From NCBI GenBank assembly GCA_937873445.1, contig CALMWF010000008.1, positions 62,001 through 126,000 of the forward strand: a stretch of 64,000 nt of DNA, read 5' to 3'. A program made the position numbers and the translations under genes. The notes beneath the pieces were generated by a model. It was given only the letters and a program-made list of their open reading frames with translations, searched no databases and was not told the origin of the DNA. The DNA comes from an uncultured Alphaproteobacteria bacterium (GTDB lineage: Bacteria > Pseudomonadota > Alphaproteobacteria > Rhizobiales > Aestuariivirgaceae). Of the stretch, positions 1 through 11,078 are shown piece by piece (position 1 is the first letter of the stretch; each line of letters opens with the position of its first letter).

Positions 1-250
1 GGGCGAGGAGAAGACCCTGTTCACCGCCATCAATGCCGCCGCCGCCCAGACCCACAAGGCCATTGGCGCGGAAGACTTCGAGGCGGCCATGAAGGCGCTG
101 GCCAAGCTCCGTCCGGCGGTTGATGCCTTCTTCGAGCAGGTGACGGTCAATGCCGATGACCCGTCCTTCCGCGAAAACCGGCTGAAACTGCTGAACCGCA
201 TCCGCGAGGCCACCGCCGAAGTGGCCGACTTCTCCAAGATCGAGGGCTGA
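1..250 (+). CDS. glyS: glycyl-tRNA synthetase beta subunit, 3' part
   Basis: Last 82 residues of the beta subunit of tetrameric glycyl-tRNA synthetase, which with GlyQ charges tRNA-Gly in the cytoplasm. The window opens inside the gene (frame starting at base 2), so the start and most of the protein are missing. What remains is the helical C-terminal anticodon-binding region. It carries the family's closing pattern V-N-A-D-D-P-x-x-R-x-N-R-L-x-L-L about 35 residues before the stop. ppdK follows 180 bases downstream on the same strand, a neighbourhood familiar from Hyphomicrobiales. The identification rests on this C-terminal pattern plus that context. Confidence 0.87.
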   Translation, partial: GEEKTLFTAINAAAAQTHKAIGAEDFEAAMKALAKLRPAVDAFFEQVTVNADDPSFRENRLKLLNRIREATAEVADFSKIEG

Positions 251-268
251 GGCGGGGCTTCTCCCGCC
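250..268 (+). terminator. weak stem-loop after glyS
   Basis: A 7-bp GC-rich stem (aggcggg / cccgcct) with a 6-base loop starts at the glyS stop codon. No U-run follows, so it may be a 3'-end stabiliser or a weak terminator. The rest of the glyS-ppdK gap (to base 429) shows no convincing promoter or operator. Confidence 0.3.
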
Positions 269-429
269 TCCCCCTGCCAAATTGGCTTTTAGTGCCACTT
301 TGGGCATTTGCCCCAAATCAATTCCGGGCTTTCCTCTCCGGGCCTATGATGTGGCTTGACAGGACCGCCGAGGCCCTTGACCGTGGCTGTTGCCAGGTCT
401 TTGCTGCACTGCACAAGGGGAAGTGAGTC

Positions 430-3114
<2,685 letters not shown>

Positions 3115-3116
3115 GG

Positions 3117-3159
3117 ACGGCCGTTAACCGTGCCGCAAATGTGGTGGTTAACGGGCCGT
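3117..3159 (+). terminator. stem-loop after ppdK
   Basis: Starts just after the ppdK stop. The arms acggccgttaacc (3117-3129) and ggttaacgggccgt (3146-3159) are complementary except for one bulged base, with a 16-base loop and a short T-run (ttt) after it. It is plausibly the ppdK terminator, although the loop is long. Confidence 0.5.
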
Positions 3160-3272
3160 TTCAGGGCCGCTTTGGGTTGCCGTCATGGTTAACCTATGTT
3201 AAACCGCTTGCTGTCTATGCTTGTTGACCGAGAAACAGGCCTTTCCGTGCTTTGTGACAGGAAACCGGAACA

Positions 3273-4220
3273 TTGACTCAGACGCCCTATCCCTATGACG
3301 ATTGGCTGGACCAGCGCGCCCAGCCCGTCCGCCGCAAGCCGCGGCGGGATATTGCCAGCGAATACGGTCCGTTCCTGTTCGGCGGTGTCATGCTCATCGC
3401 CGCCTTTGCCTTTGCCGGCCATTACATGGGCCAGAACGCCATTGCCCACAATGCCGCCCCTGACGAGTCCCTCGCTCTGGTGGCGCCCACCTCCATGATT
3501 CTCACCAAGGGCTCGCTTCTGTCCGAAGGTGAAACCATGGACATCGTGAACCTCAGGGTTCTTGAAAGCCAGCAGGTGGTGGCCGCGGGCAAGGCCAATC
3601 TTGATATTCCCGAGCCGCCGGTGGCCCCCGTTGCCGTGGTGCGGCCCAAGCCCGCCAAGCTGAAGGTGGTCAGCATTGAACCGGCGGCTGTCAATCTCAA
3701 GGGTGAGAATGCCCCGGCCAAGCGGCTGGTGGCGGTGCCCGCGCCCAAGGCCGTTGAGCAGCCGGTGAAACTGGCCAGCCTGTCGGCCGCCGACAAGCAG
3801 AAGGTGGTGGCCCGCCGCCGCATTCAGCTGGCCGAGGAAAACTGCCTCGCCCGCGCCATTTATTTTGAAGCCCGCTCCGAATCCGAACTGGGTCAGCTTG
3901 CCGTTGCCCGTGTCATCCTGAACCGCACCAAGTCGCCGGATTATCCGAAGAGCATTTGCGGCGTGGTCTATCAGGGCACCAACCGGCGCAATTCCTGCCA
4001 GTTCTCCTTCGCCTGTGACGGCCTGCCCGATGATGTGCGCCAGCCCGGCGCCTGGGCCAACGCCAAGCGCGTGGCCCAGAAGGCCATGGCCGGTCAGGGC
4101 AATTCCGGCGCCCTTGCCCGGGCCACCAATTACCACGCTGATTACGTCAAGCCGCGCTGGGCCAGAAGCCTGCGCAAGCTGGTCAAGATCGGCACCCACA
4201 TTTTCTATTCCGACTCGTAA
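3273..4220 (+). CDS. SleB-type cell wall hydrolase, membrane-anchored
   Basis: Predicted peptidoglycan hydrolase of the SleB/Hydrolase_2 family acting in the periplasm. The 315-residue protein has a short cytoplasmic N-terminus, one membrane segment (about residues 30-50, G-G-V-M-L-I-A-A-F-A-F-A-G) and a low-complexity Pro/Val/Lys-rich linker (about 95-170). The catalytic domain lies in the last ~125 residues, opening with C-L-A-R-A-I-Y-F-E-A-R-S-E, whose glutamate is the expected catalytic residue, followed by G-Q-L-A-V-A-R-V-I-L-N-R. The start is TTG at 3273 and no better ATG lies in frame upstream. It stands alone between ppdK and an aminotransferase and has its own terminator. A role in envelope remodelling is inferred. 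Confidence 0.85.
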   Translation: MTQTPYPYDDWLDQRAQPVRRKPRRDIASEYGPFLFGGVMLIAAFAFAGHYMGQNAIAHNAAPDESLALVAPTSMILTKGSLLSEGETMDIVNLRVLESQQVVAAGKANLDIPEPPVAPVAVVRPKPAKLKVVSIEPAAVNLKGENAPAKRLVAVPAPKAVEQPVKLASLSAADKQKVVARRRIQLAEENCLARAIYFEARSESELGQLAVARVILNRTKSPDYPKSICGVVYQGTNRRNSCQFSFACDGLPDDVRQPGAWANAKRVAQKAMAGQGNSGALARATNYHADYVKPRWARSLRKLVKIGTHIFYSDS

Positions 4221-4242
4221 CATCTGCCTACGGGCCTTGCGG

Positions 4243-4267
4243 CGGGCGTCCTTGCGACGCCCGTTTT
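4243..4267 (+). terminator. rho-independent terminator of the cell wall hydrolase gene
   Basis: A perfect 8-bp stem cgggcgtc (4243-4250) / gacgcccg (4256-4263) with a 5-base loop, followed by tttt. It lies 22 bases past the stop codon. Confidence 0.85.
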
Positions 4268-4306
4268 CATTTGCCGGCGGCTGGGTCCGGCACAGGGGAG
4301 ACAGAA

Positions 4307-5173
4307 ATGGCGCATTACGGCGAAGGCCAGTCCATCACCTGGCTGGAGGGCAAGTGGCAGGCGGGCAATGTGCCCTTCCTCGGCACCATGGACCATGCGC
4401 CCTGGCTGGGCTCGCTGGTGTTTGACGGCGCCCGCGCCTTTGAGGGGGTGATGCCGGACCTCGACCTGCATTGCCAGCGTGTGGTCGCTTCCGCCCGCGC
4501 CATGGGCCTGGAACCGCCGGTGACGGCCGCCGAGATTGAAGCCATCCTGCGTGAGGGGGTGGCGCAATTTGCGCCGGGCACCGAACTCTATCTCCGCCCC
4601 ATGATCTGGGCGGCGGGCGGCGGCGTTGACCCCGATCCCGCCAGCACGCGCTTTGCCGCCGTGGTCTATCATTCGCTGCTGCCCCGGCCCGAGGCGGGCG
4701 GCGCCATCACCGTCTCGCCCTTCCGCCGCCCCTCGCCGGAATATGCCATCACCGGCGCCAAGGCGGCGGGCCACTATCCCAATTCGGGCCGCGCCGTGCG
4801 CGAGGCCAAGGGGCGCGGCTTTGACAATGCCGTGATGCTCGACCCCCTGGGCCATGTGGCGGAACTGGCCACCTCCAACATCTGGATGGTGAAGGATGGC
4901 ATCGCCATGACCCCGGTGCCCAACGGCTGCTTCCTCAACGGCATCACCCGCCAGCGCGTCATTGCGCTGTTGCGCGGGGCAGGCCAGCTGGTGGAGGAAA
5001 AGACCCTGCGCTGGGCTGATTTTCTGGCGGCGGATGAAATCTTCACCACCGGCAACTTCGCCAAGGTCACACCCATCACCCGCATTGAGCAGCGCCACCT
5101 TCAGCCCGGGCCGGTCTATGCGCGCGCCCGCCAGCTCTATTGGGATTACGCCCACGGCCGCTTCGGCATGTAG
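4307..5173 (+). CDS. class IV (branched-chain amino acid type) aminotransferase
   Basis: PLP-dependent transaminase of fold type IV (IlvE/Dat family), 288 residues and cytosolic. The lysine in G-A-K-A-A-G-H-Y-P-N-S is the expected PLP Schiff-base lysine, and N-G-I-T-R-Q-R is the phosphate-binding stretch. The true start is ATG 4307, with ggggag 7 bases upstream; an in-frame start at 4271 has no ribosome site. A paralogue lies at 31624-32493 and shares long stretches around F-L-N-G-I-T-R-Q-R. A branched-chain role (ilvE) is the default reading. D-amino-acid or aminodeoxychorismate-lyase-like specificity cannot be excluded, so no symbol is given. Confidence 0.85.
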   Translation: MAHYGEGQSITWLEGKWQAGNVPFLGTMDHAPWLGSLVFDGARAFEGVMPDLDLHCQRVVASARAMGLEPPVTAAEIEAILREGVAQFAPGTELYLRPMIWAAGGGVDPDPASTRFAAVVYHSLLPRPEAGGAITVSPFRRPSPEYAITGAKAAGHYPNSGRAVREAKGRGFDNAVMLDPLGHVAELATSNIWMVKDGIAMTPVPNGCFLNGITRQRVIALLRGAGQLVEEKTLRWADFLAADEIFTTGNFAKVTPITRIEQRHLQPGPVYARARQLYWDYAHGRFGM

Positions 5174-5175
5174 GC

Positions 5176-5772
5176 CTAGCCCATGAGTTTCCGGAACCGT
5201 TTGAGATAGAGGGCCGATGCCTCATTGGGGGCTAGCGGGGCAAGGCGCGTGAAGGCGCGTGAGCCGGGGCCGGACAGACCCCTGGGGCGGCCAAAGAACT
5301 TCTCCGCCTCGGCAATGGCAAAGCCGGCGAGTTGCGTGGCCTCCAGATAGGCCGCCATGCGGTCGGCCTGCTTGATCTGCGTGGCAAGCTGGGCCGAGGC
5401 CTTGCGCGGCAGGCCGAAGCGCATGTGGATGGCTTCCATCAGCCGGTTTTCAAAGGCCTTGTAGTCAAGCCCCAGCGCCGCCTTGAAGGGCGAGATCATG
5501 TCGCCCACCACATATTCCGGCGCATCGTGAAGCAGCGCCATCAGCCGTTCCTCGCGGCTGAATTCCGGACTCACATGGGCGGCAAGCTGTTCCACCAGCA
5601 CACAGTGCTGCGCCACCGAAAAGGCATGGTCGCCCCTGGTCTGGCCGTTCCAGCGCGCCACCCGCGCCAGCCCATGGGCAATGTCCTCGATTTCAATATC
5701 GAGCGGTGACGGGTCAAGCAGGTCGAGCCTGCGCCCCGAGAGCATGCGCTGCCAGGCGCGGGGCGGTATCAT
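5176..5772 (-). CDS. HD-domain phosphohydrolase (YfbR-like)
   Basis: 198-residue cytosolic metal-dependent hydrolase of the HD superfamily. The metal-binding pattern is visible: H-A-F-S-V-A-Q-H near residue 48 and the H-D doublet in L-L-H-D-A-P-E-Y, with an aspartate later. Relatives such as YfbR are 5'-nucleotidases, but the substrate here is not shown by sequence. Its start overlaps the 3' end of tag by 4 bases (ATGA), so the two are co-transcribed, downstream of ygfZ. Its 3' end meets the convergent aminotransferase gene with 2 bases between the stop codons. Confidence 0.8.
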   Translation of the reverse strand: MIPPRAWQRMLSGRRLDLLDPSPLDIEIEDIAHGLARVARWNGQTRGDHAFSVAQHCVLVEQLAAHVSPEFSREERLMALLHDAPEYVVGDMISPFKAALGLDYKAFENRLMEAIHMRFGLPRKASAQLATQIKQADRMAAYLEATQLAGFAIAEAEKFFGRPRGLSGPGSRAFTRLAPLAPNEASALYLKRFRKLMG

Positions 5773-6359
5773 GGCGGCACCAGTTTTTTCACTTCGGCAT
5801 GGCGGTGGCAGGTGACCAGATGATCGTTGACCATGCCCACAGCCTGCATGAAGGCATAGACAATGGTGGGCCCGCAGAAGCGGAAGCCGCGCTGCTTCAG
5901 ATCTTTGGCAATGCTTTCCGCCAGCGGCGTGGCGGCGGGCACCTGTTTCAGCTGCTCATGGCGGTTTTGAATAGGGCGGCCATCAACAAACCCCCACAGA
6001 TGGGCCGAGAAATCCGGCATGGCGAGAAAGGCCTGGGCGCTGGTCACCGCCGCCTCGATCTTGGCGCGGTTGCGCACAATGCCGGCATCCTGCATCAGCT
6101 GCTCCACCCGCTTCGGTGTGTAGCGGGCGATTTTTTCCGGATCGAACTGGTCGAAGGCGGCACGGAAATTATCGCGCTTGCGCAGAATGGTGATCCACGA
6201 CAGTCCGGCCTGAAAGCCATCCAGAATGAGCTTTTCAAAAAGCGCGCGGGAATCATACTCCGGCACGCCCCATTCCGTGTCGTGATAGGCCATGTAGAGG
6301 GGATCGGTGCCGCACCAGCCGCAGCGGCACAGGCCATCTTCATGTTTCACCGCCGTCAT
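5769..6359 (-). CDS. tag: DNA-3-methyladenine glycosylase I
   Basis: Constitutive base-excision repair glycosylase removing 3-methyladenine. At 196 residues it matches E. coli Tag closely. The N-terminal C[18 protein letters not shown] block and the C-terminal H-L-V-x-C-H-R-H supply the Cys/His residues that hold the structural zinc. The body [15 protein letters not shown] forms the helix-hairpin-helix base pocket. It is the middle gene of ygfZ-tag-HD, with 4-base overlaps on both sides. Confidence 0.95.
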   Translation of the reverse strand: MTAVKHEDGLCRCGWCGTDPLYMAYHDTEWGVPEYDSRALFEKLILDGFQAGLSWITILRKRDNFRAAFDQFDPEKIARYTPKRVEQLMQDAGIVRNRAKIEAAVTSAQAFLAMPDFSAHLWGFVDGRPIQNRHEQLKQVPAATPLAESIAKDLKQRGFRFCGPTIVYAFMQAVGMVNDHLVTCHRHAEVKKLVPP

Positions 6360-7210
6360 GCCAGGGCCTCCGGTATGGTCATCTCATAGTGCGCCCAGAG
6401 GGGCCTGTGCGGGTGCAGCCGCGTGGCACCCGCCATCAGGGGTGCCGTGGCCTCGGCCAGCCGGTCGAGGCGGAGCAGCGCCAGCCCCGCGTCAGCGTCC
6501 ACCGACAGAAGTTCCCCCATGGCCGTGTCGCCGCTGGTGATGGCCCTCTCGGCGGGGGCCGCAGCCGCCAGGCGCACCGGCACCATGCGGCTTTTGGCCG
6601 TGCCGCGGTGTTCCATGCGCGACACCACCTCCTGGCCCACATAGCAGCCCTTGCTGAAGGAGACGCCATGAAGCTGGTCCATATTGGCCTCATGCGGAAA
6701 CACCTGGCCGGAGCCGATGTCGCCGTCACTGTCGGGCAGACCAAGCGCCAGCCGCGCGGCCTCGTAATCTTGAGCCTCGGGCAGGCTGCCCGCCGGGGCA
6801 AAGACCCGATAACCCGCCGCGGCCAGCCGCGGGTCGGCATAGGCCATCAGACCCGCGGGCTTGGTGGCCGAAACCCCCACCGCAAGGTCATCACGCGCCG
6901 CAATCTCCACCGGGCTGCGCAGCCGGTAGAGGGAAAGCCGCCTCAACAGCGCCTCGCGCTGGCTGGCAGCGCAATCCAGCAGCACCCCATCCCCCGCCCG
7001 CACCATGAAAAAGTCATGCAATATCTTGCCCTGCGGCGTCAGCAGCGCGCCATGCGCCGCCTCACCCTCGGCCAGATGGCTCACATCCGCCGTCACCAGC
7101 CGTTGCAGAAAGGCCAGCGCGTCTGCCCCCGTCACCGCCACAACGGCGCGCCGGGCCAGATGTTGAAGAGGAAAATCAGGGCTTCGGGTTGCGTCACTCA
7201 TCATCCCCAT
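6356..7210 (-). CDS. ygfZ: YgfZ/GcvT-domain folate-binding protein
   Basis: Folate-binding protein of the YgfZ family, which helps maintain iron-sulfur enzymes and resembles the aminomethyltransferase fold. The diagnostic K-G-C-Y-V-G-Q-E motif is present near two thirds of the length, followed by R-M-E-H-R-G. The ORF opens with three nearby ATGs (7210, 7204, 7201). A gggg just before the last two favours a start at 7204 or 7201. It is divergent from the dihydroorotase-family gene, with its 5' end only 36 bases away, and heads the ygfZ-tag-HD operon. Confidence 0.9.
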   Translation of the reverse strand: MGMMSDATRSPDFPLQHLARRAVVAVTGADALAFLQRLVTADVSHLAEGEAAHGALLTPQGKILHDFFMVRAGDGVLLDCAASQREALLRRLSLYRLRSPVEIAARDDLAVGVSATKPAGLMAYADPRLAAAGYRVFAPAGSLPEAQDYEAARLALGLPDSDGDIGSGQVFPHEANMDQLHGVSFSKGCYVGQEVVSRMEHRGTAKSRMVPVRLAAAAPAERAITSGDTAMGELLSVDADAGLALLRLDRLAEATAPLMAGATRLHPHRPLWAHYEMTIPEALA

Positions 7211-7245
7211 TTACGAATGAACCCAGCCACAATCAAGGAACCGCC

Positions 7246-8583
7246 ATGGCCCGCACCGTTGATCTCATCCTGAAGGGGGGAATCCTCGTCAATCACGATG
7301 GCGTGGGCGCGCGGGACGTGGCCGTGGATGAGGGCCGCATCGTGGCCCTGGGCGACATGGCGGGCCTTAGCCCCCGCCACACGCTGGACTGCCGGGGCCT
7401 GCACATTCTGCCCGGTGTCATCGACACCCAGGTGCACCTGCGCGAGCCGGGCCTGACCCACAAGGAAGATCTGGAAAGCGGCGGCCGCGCCGCCGTCATG
7501 GGCGGGGTCACCGGCGTGTTTGAAATGCCCAACACCAAGCCGCTCACCACCAGTGCCGAAACCCTGGCCGACAAGGTGGCGCGCGCCCGGAACCGCATGT
7601 ATTGCGACTTCGCCTTCTACATGGGCGGCACCCGCGAGAATGCCCATGACCTCGCCCGGCTGGAGCAGCTTGAAGGCTGCGCCGGGGTCAAGGTGTTCAT
7701 GGGCTCATCAACCGGTGACCTGCTGGTCGATGATGATGACGGCGTGGCCGCCATTCTGGCCGCGGTTTCGCGCCGCGCCGCCTTCCATTCCGAGGATGAG
7801 GCCCGGCTCAAGGCGCGCACCGGGCACCAGCGCGCGGGGGATCCGGCCAGCCATCCCGTCTGGCGCGATGCCGAGGCGGCGCGGGCCTGCACGGCGCGGC
7901 TGCTGCGGCTGGCCAGGGCGGCGGGCAAGCGCATCCATGTGCTGCACGTCTCCACCGCCGAGGAACTGCCGCTTCTGGCTGAACACCGCGACCTCGCCAG
8001 TGTTGAAGTGACGCCGCACCACCTGACGCTGTGCGCCGATGACTATGCCAGGCTGGGCACCAGACTGCAGATGAACCCGCCGGTGCGCGGGGCCGAACAC
8101 CGTGCCGCCCTGTGGGCCGCCGTGGCCAATGGTCTGGTGGATGTGCTGGGTTCCGACCATGCCCCCCACACGCTGGAGGAAAAGGCCAGGCCCTATCCGC
8201 AGTCGCCCTCCGGCATGACCGGAGTGCAGACGCTGGTGCCCATCATGCTGGATCATGTCAATGCCGGCCGCCTCAGCCTTGAACGCCTTGTCGATCTCAC
8301 CGCCCATGGCCCGCAGCGCCTGTTCGGCATTGCCGGCAAGGGCCGGGTGGCGCTGGGCTATGATGCCGACTTCACCATTGTCGATCTGAAGCGCCGCGAA
8401 ACCATCACCGACCGCTGGATCGAAAGCCGCTGCGGCTGGACCCCCTATGACGGCAAGACCGTGACCGGCTGGCCGGTGGGCTGCATGGTGCGCGGCACAC
8501 TGGCCATGTGGCAGGGTGAAATTCTGGGCCAGGCGAAGGGTCAGCCCATCCGCTTCGGAGAAGCCCTGACGAGGACAGCATGA
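7246..8583 (+). CDS. pyrC: dihydroorotase-family amidohydrolase (PyrC type I)
   Basis: Zinc amidohydrolase of the dihydroorotase/allantoinase group, 445 residues, expected to interconvert carbamoyl-aspartate and dihydroorotate. Seen are the metal motif D-T-Q-V-H-L-R-E-P-G (about residue 57; the common form is D-x-H-V-H-x-R-x-P-G, so one metal-site His is Gln here), N-T-K-P near 99, the lysine of G-V-K-V-F-M-G-S (likely carboxylated), H-V-S-T and G-S-D-H-A-P-H-T. The Gln variant is also seen in other alphaproteobacterial dihydroorotases. The start is ATG 7246 with aagga upstream; the longer ORF from 7189 runs into the divergent promoter. acuI follows with an ATGA overlap. Confidence 0.8.
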   Translation: MARTVDLILKGGILVNHDGVGARDVAVDEGRIVALGDMAGLSPRHTLDCRGLHILPGVIDTQVHLREPGLTHKEDLESGGRAAVMGGVTGVFEMPNTKPLTTSAETLADKVARARNRMYCDFAFYMGGTRENAHDLARLEQLEGCAGVKVFMGSSTGDLLVDDDDGVAAILAAVSRRAAFHSEDEARLKARTGHQRAGDPASHPVWRDAEAARACTARLLRLARAAGKRIHVLHVSTAEELPLLAEHRDLASVEVTPHHLTLCADDYARLGTRLQMNPPVRGAEHRAALWAAVANGLVDVLGSDHAPHTLEEKARPYPQSPSGMTGVQTLVPIMLDHVNAGRLSLERLVDLTAHGPQRLFGIAGKGRVALGYDADFTIVDLKRRETITDRWIESRCGWTPYDGKTVTGWPVGCMVRGTLAMWQGEILGQAKGQPIRFGEALTRTA

Positions 8584-9563
8584 CCACATTCCGCGCACTT
8601 CGCATCTTCAAGACCGAGGACGGCCAGAGGGCGGATTTCGTCACCCTCACCGAGGATGATCTGACCGCTGGCGATGTGACCGTGGCGGTGAGCCACTCCT
8701 CGGTCAATTTCAAGGATGGCCTGGCCCTCACCAACCGCGCCCCCATCATCCGCCATTATCCGCTCAACCCCGGCGTTGATTTTGCCGGTACGGTCATGAC
8801 CTCCACCCACCCGGACTGGCAGCCCGGCGATCAGGTGGTGCTGAACGGCTGGGGCCATGGCGAGCAATATGACGGCGGCTTTTCCGAAGTGGCCCGCGTC
8901 AGGGGTGACTGGCTGGTGGCGGTGCCGCCGGGCTGGACCACCGCCGACTGCATGGCCGTGGGCGTGGCGGGCTACACCGCCATGCTCAATGTCATGGCCA
9001 TGGAGGAGCAGGGCGTCAAACCGGGGGATGGCGAAGTGCTGGTCACGGGGGCGGCGGGCGGTGTCGGTTCGGTCACCGTGGCCCTGCTGGCCAGACTGGG
9101 CCACCGCGTGACAGCGGTGACGGGCCGGGTGGAGGAGGCGGAATTTCTCAAAGGTCTGGGGGCAGGGACCGTCATCGGCCGCGAGGAATTTTCCGGCCCG
9201 GTGAAGGCGCTGGCCAAGGCGCGCTGGGCGGCGGCCATTGACTCGGTCGGGTCCACCACGCTGGCCCATGTCATTTCCCAGACCGTGCCGGACGGCACGG
9301 TGGTGGCCTGCGGCAATGCCCAGGGCATGGACCTGCCCACCTCGGTGGCGCCCTTCATTCTGCGCGGGGTGAAACTCATCGGCGTCAACTCCGTCACCAC
9401 GCCCATGCCGCGCCGCCGCGCCGCCTGGGCGCGCATTGCCCGCGACATGGACCGCGCCACGCTGGCCAGTCTCGCCACCCATGTGACGCTTCAGGACGTG
9501 CCGCGCATTGCCGCCGACATTGTGCAGGGCAAGGTGCGCGGCCGCGTGGTGGTCGATCTGTGA
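8580..9563 (+). CDS. acuI: acrylyl-CoA reductase (AcuI/YhdH family)
   Basis: NADPH-dependent medium-chain reductase of the AcuI/YhdH group, 327 residues, reducing acryloyl-CoA to propionyl-CoA in the cytosol. The GroES-like half has S-S-V-N-F-K-D-G-L-A and P-G-V-D-F-A-G-T-V. The Rossmann half has V-T-G-A-A-G-G-V-G-S near residue 155. No structural-zinc cysteines are present, as expected. Its ATG overlaps the upstream stop codon (ATGA), so it is translated with the dihydroorotase-family gene. Detoxification of acrylyl-CoA is the known role of the family. Confidence 0.9.
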   Translation: MTTFRALRIFKTEDGQRADFVTLTEDDLTAGDVTVAVSHSSVNFKDGLALTNRAPIIRHYPLNPGVDFAGTVMTSTHPDWQPGDQVVLNGWGHGEQYDGGFSEVARVRGDWLVAVPPGWTTADCMAVGVAGYTAMLNVMAMEEQGVKPGDGEVLVTGAAGGVGSVTVALLARLGHRVTAVTGRVEEAEFLKGLGAGTVIGREEFSGPVKALAKARWAAAIDSVGSTTLAHVISQTVPDGTVVACGNAQGMDLPTSVAPFILRGVKLIGVNSVTTPMPRRRAAWARIARDMDRATLASLATHVTLQDVPRIAADIVQGKVRGRVVVDL

Positions 9564-9572
9564 TGGGCGGGA

Positions 9573-9854
9573 TTACTGTCGCGATCGGACGGTGGTGAAT
9601 TCGCCGTGCCGGATGCGTTCCGGCAGGCGCTCGCACATCACCGCCACCGGTTCCTCGCCATAGGTGCTGATCATGTCGGAGAGCGCGGCAAAGATCGCCG
9701 CCGTGGCGATGACGTCAGGATCAAGCCCGTCATAGACCGCATCCTCCCAGGCATCCATGATGTGGCGCAGCGCCGCGTGCTTCGCCTCCATCCGCCGATG
9801 CTCATCAAGCGCCGGTGCGGCCAGTTCCTTGGGCTGATTGCGGTGCATGCTCAA
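9573..9854 (-). CDS. conserved hypothetical small protein
   Basis: 93-residue predicted soluble protein with no signal peptide or membrane segment, acidic and mostly helical (for example A-A-I-F-A-A-L-S-D-M-I). Function not recognised. It is convergent with acuI and lies upstream of the divergent SRAP gene. A CtrA-type box sits 96 bases before its start. Composition matches its neighbours. It is called real because it fills an otherwise empty interval and no rival frame there looks protein-like. Confidence 0.6.
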   Translation of the reverse strand: MSMHRNQPKELAAPALDEHRRMEAKHAALRHIMDAWEDAVYDGLDPDVIATAAIFAALSDMISTYGEEPVAVMCERLPERIRHGEFTTVRSRQ

Positions 9855-9949
9855 CTTTCAAAAATCCCCGGCAAAGGTGTTTGCGCCTGCGCCGGTGCCA
9901 TCCCTGAAAACCACTCTAGCCAGAGGGTTAACCGCCTTCGAGTCCATCC

Positions 9950-9965
9950 TTAAGAAAAGGTTAAC
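9950..9965. promoter_or_regulatory. candidate CtrA box
   Basis: TTAA-N7-TTAAC, an exact match to the alphaproteobacterial CtrA consensus TTAA-N7-TTAA(C). It lies between the divergent small hypothetical gene (starts 9854) and the SRAP gene (starts 10028), so either could be the target. The rest of the gap (9855-10027) shows nothing else. Confidence 0.45.
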
Positions 9966-10027
9966 GCCGGGAAAGACTTTTGCTTCAATTGCTTGCAAAG
10001 GGGGGCGCGGCTTCTACACTGTCGCCC

Positions 10028-10675
10028 ATGTGCACCCTCTACAGTTTGCGCAAAAGCCCGGATGAACTGCGCCAGCACTTCCGTTGCGGCGGCAGCGATG
10101 ACTTTCCGCCCCGGCCCGAAATCCGGCCCATGGAACCCATCGGCGTCATTCGCCCTCTGCGCGGTGAACCGCATTTTGCGCTGCTGCGCTGGGGCTTCAT
10201 TCCCTCCTGGGGCAAGGAGGACATGGCCCGCCGCCCCTTCCTCAATGCGCGCCGGGAAGGCCTTGCCGACAAACCGTCCTTCCGCCATGCGCTGAAGCGC
10301 CGCCGCTGTCTCATTCCCGCCGATGGTTTTTTTGAATGGCAGGGCGAGAAGGGAAACCGGCAGGCCTGGTTCATGGAGCGTTTCGACGGCGGCCTCTTTG
10401 CCATGGCCGGTTTATGGGAACACTGGATGGCCCCCGACGGCAGCGAGGTCGAGGGGGCGGTCATCATCACCACCGAGGCACGGGGCCACCTCGCTGCCGT
10501 GCATGAGCGCAATCCCGCCCTGGTGGCGGAGGCGGACTTTGACCGCTGGCTTCAGGTGGACCGGGTGGGCGAGGCGGAAGCGCTGCAGCTGCTTGCAGCG
10601 CCCGCTGATGATGTGTTCACCGCCGCCCCGGTGGGGTTGAAGCGGACGAAGCCGGAGGCCCCGCGTCTGCTGTGA
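10028..10675 (+). CDS. SRAP (YedK/HMCES) family protein
   Basis: SOS-response-associated peptidase family protein, 215 residues, which in characterised members caps abasic sites in single-stranded DNA through a covalent Cys2 linkage. The start is set at ATG 10028 because that places the essential cysteine at position 2 (M-C-T-L-Y); the longer frame from 9980 would bury it. The conserved L-R-W-G-F-I-P-S-W, N-A-R-x-E and C-L-I-P-A-D-G-F-F-E-W blocks are all present. Its 3' end overlaps the convergent GNAT gene by 59 bases. Confidence 0.92.
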   Translation: MCTLYSLRKSPDELRQHFRCGGSDDFPPRPEIRPMEPIGVIRPLRGEPHFALLRWGFIPSWGKEDMARRPFLNARREGLADKPSFRHALKRRRCLIPADGFFEWQGEKGNRQAWFMERFDGGLFAMAGLWEHWMAPDGSEVEGAVIITTEARGHLAAVHERNPALVAEADFDRWLQVDRVGEAEALQLLAAPADDVFTAAPVGLKRTKPEAPRLL

Positions 10676-11078
10676 TCTTGCGCGCCATGCACAACACCGG
10701 GTTCACCTCATAGCCGAGCGCCTCGTAGAAACCCTTCACCGCCTCATTCTCGCTCCGCACCAGCAGATTGACCTTCCACACACCCTGTGCGCCCAGCCAG
10801 TCTTCGGCGGCGCGCACCGCCGCCTTGCCCAGCCCCTCACCCCGCCGGGCGGGGTCCACCGCCACATAATAGAGCATGCCGCGGTGGCCATCATGGCCCG
10901 CCATGACGCTGGCTATGATCTGCGCCTCTTGCCGTGCCACCAGAATGGTCGAGGCGGGACCGGCCAGCGCAAAGGAAATATCCTTGTACGGATCATTCCA
11001 CGGGCGCGTCAGGCCGCAGGCCTGCCACAGGGCGGCCAGGGCCTTCGCATCCTCTTGTCCGGCGGGTTCAAACCTCAT
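10617..11078 (-). CDS. GNAT family acetyltransferase
   Basis: 153-residue N-acetyltransferase of the GNAT fold (YpeA-like). The acetyl-CoA-binding signature V-D-P-A-R-R-G-E-G-L-G-K-A is present near residue 75, with L-V-R-S-E-N-E-A-V-K-G-F-Y-E-A-L-G-Y following. The substrate is unknown. It is the last gene of the Sua5/FAD-oxidoreductase/GNAT operon, with a 4-base overlap upstream. Its last 20 or so residues (Ala/Ser/Pro-rich) extend past the usual family end and overlap the convergent SRAP gene. Confidence 0.82.
   Translation of the reverse strand: MRFEPAGQEDAKALAALWQACGLTRPWNDPYKDISFALAGPASTILVARQEAQIIASVMAGHDGHRGMLYYVAVDPARRGEGLGKAAVRAAEDWLGAQGVWKVNLLVRSENEAVKGFYEALGYEVNPVLCMARKITADAGPPASSASTPPGRR

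Noticed and set aside
3189-3202. TTAA-N6-TTAA before the cell wall hydrolase
   Set aside because: Spacing is 6, not the 7 of a CtrA site.
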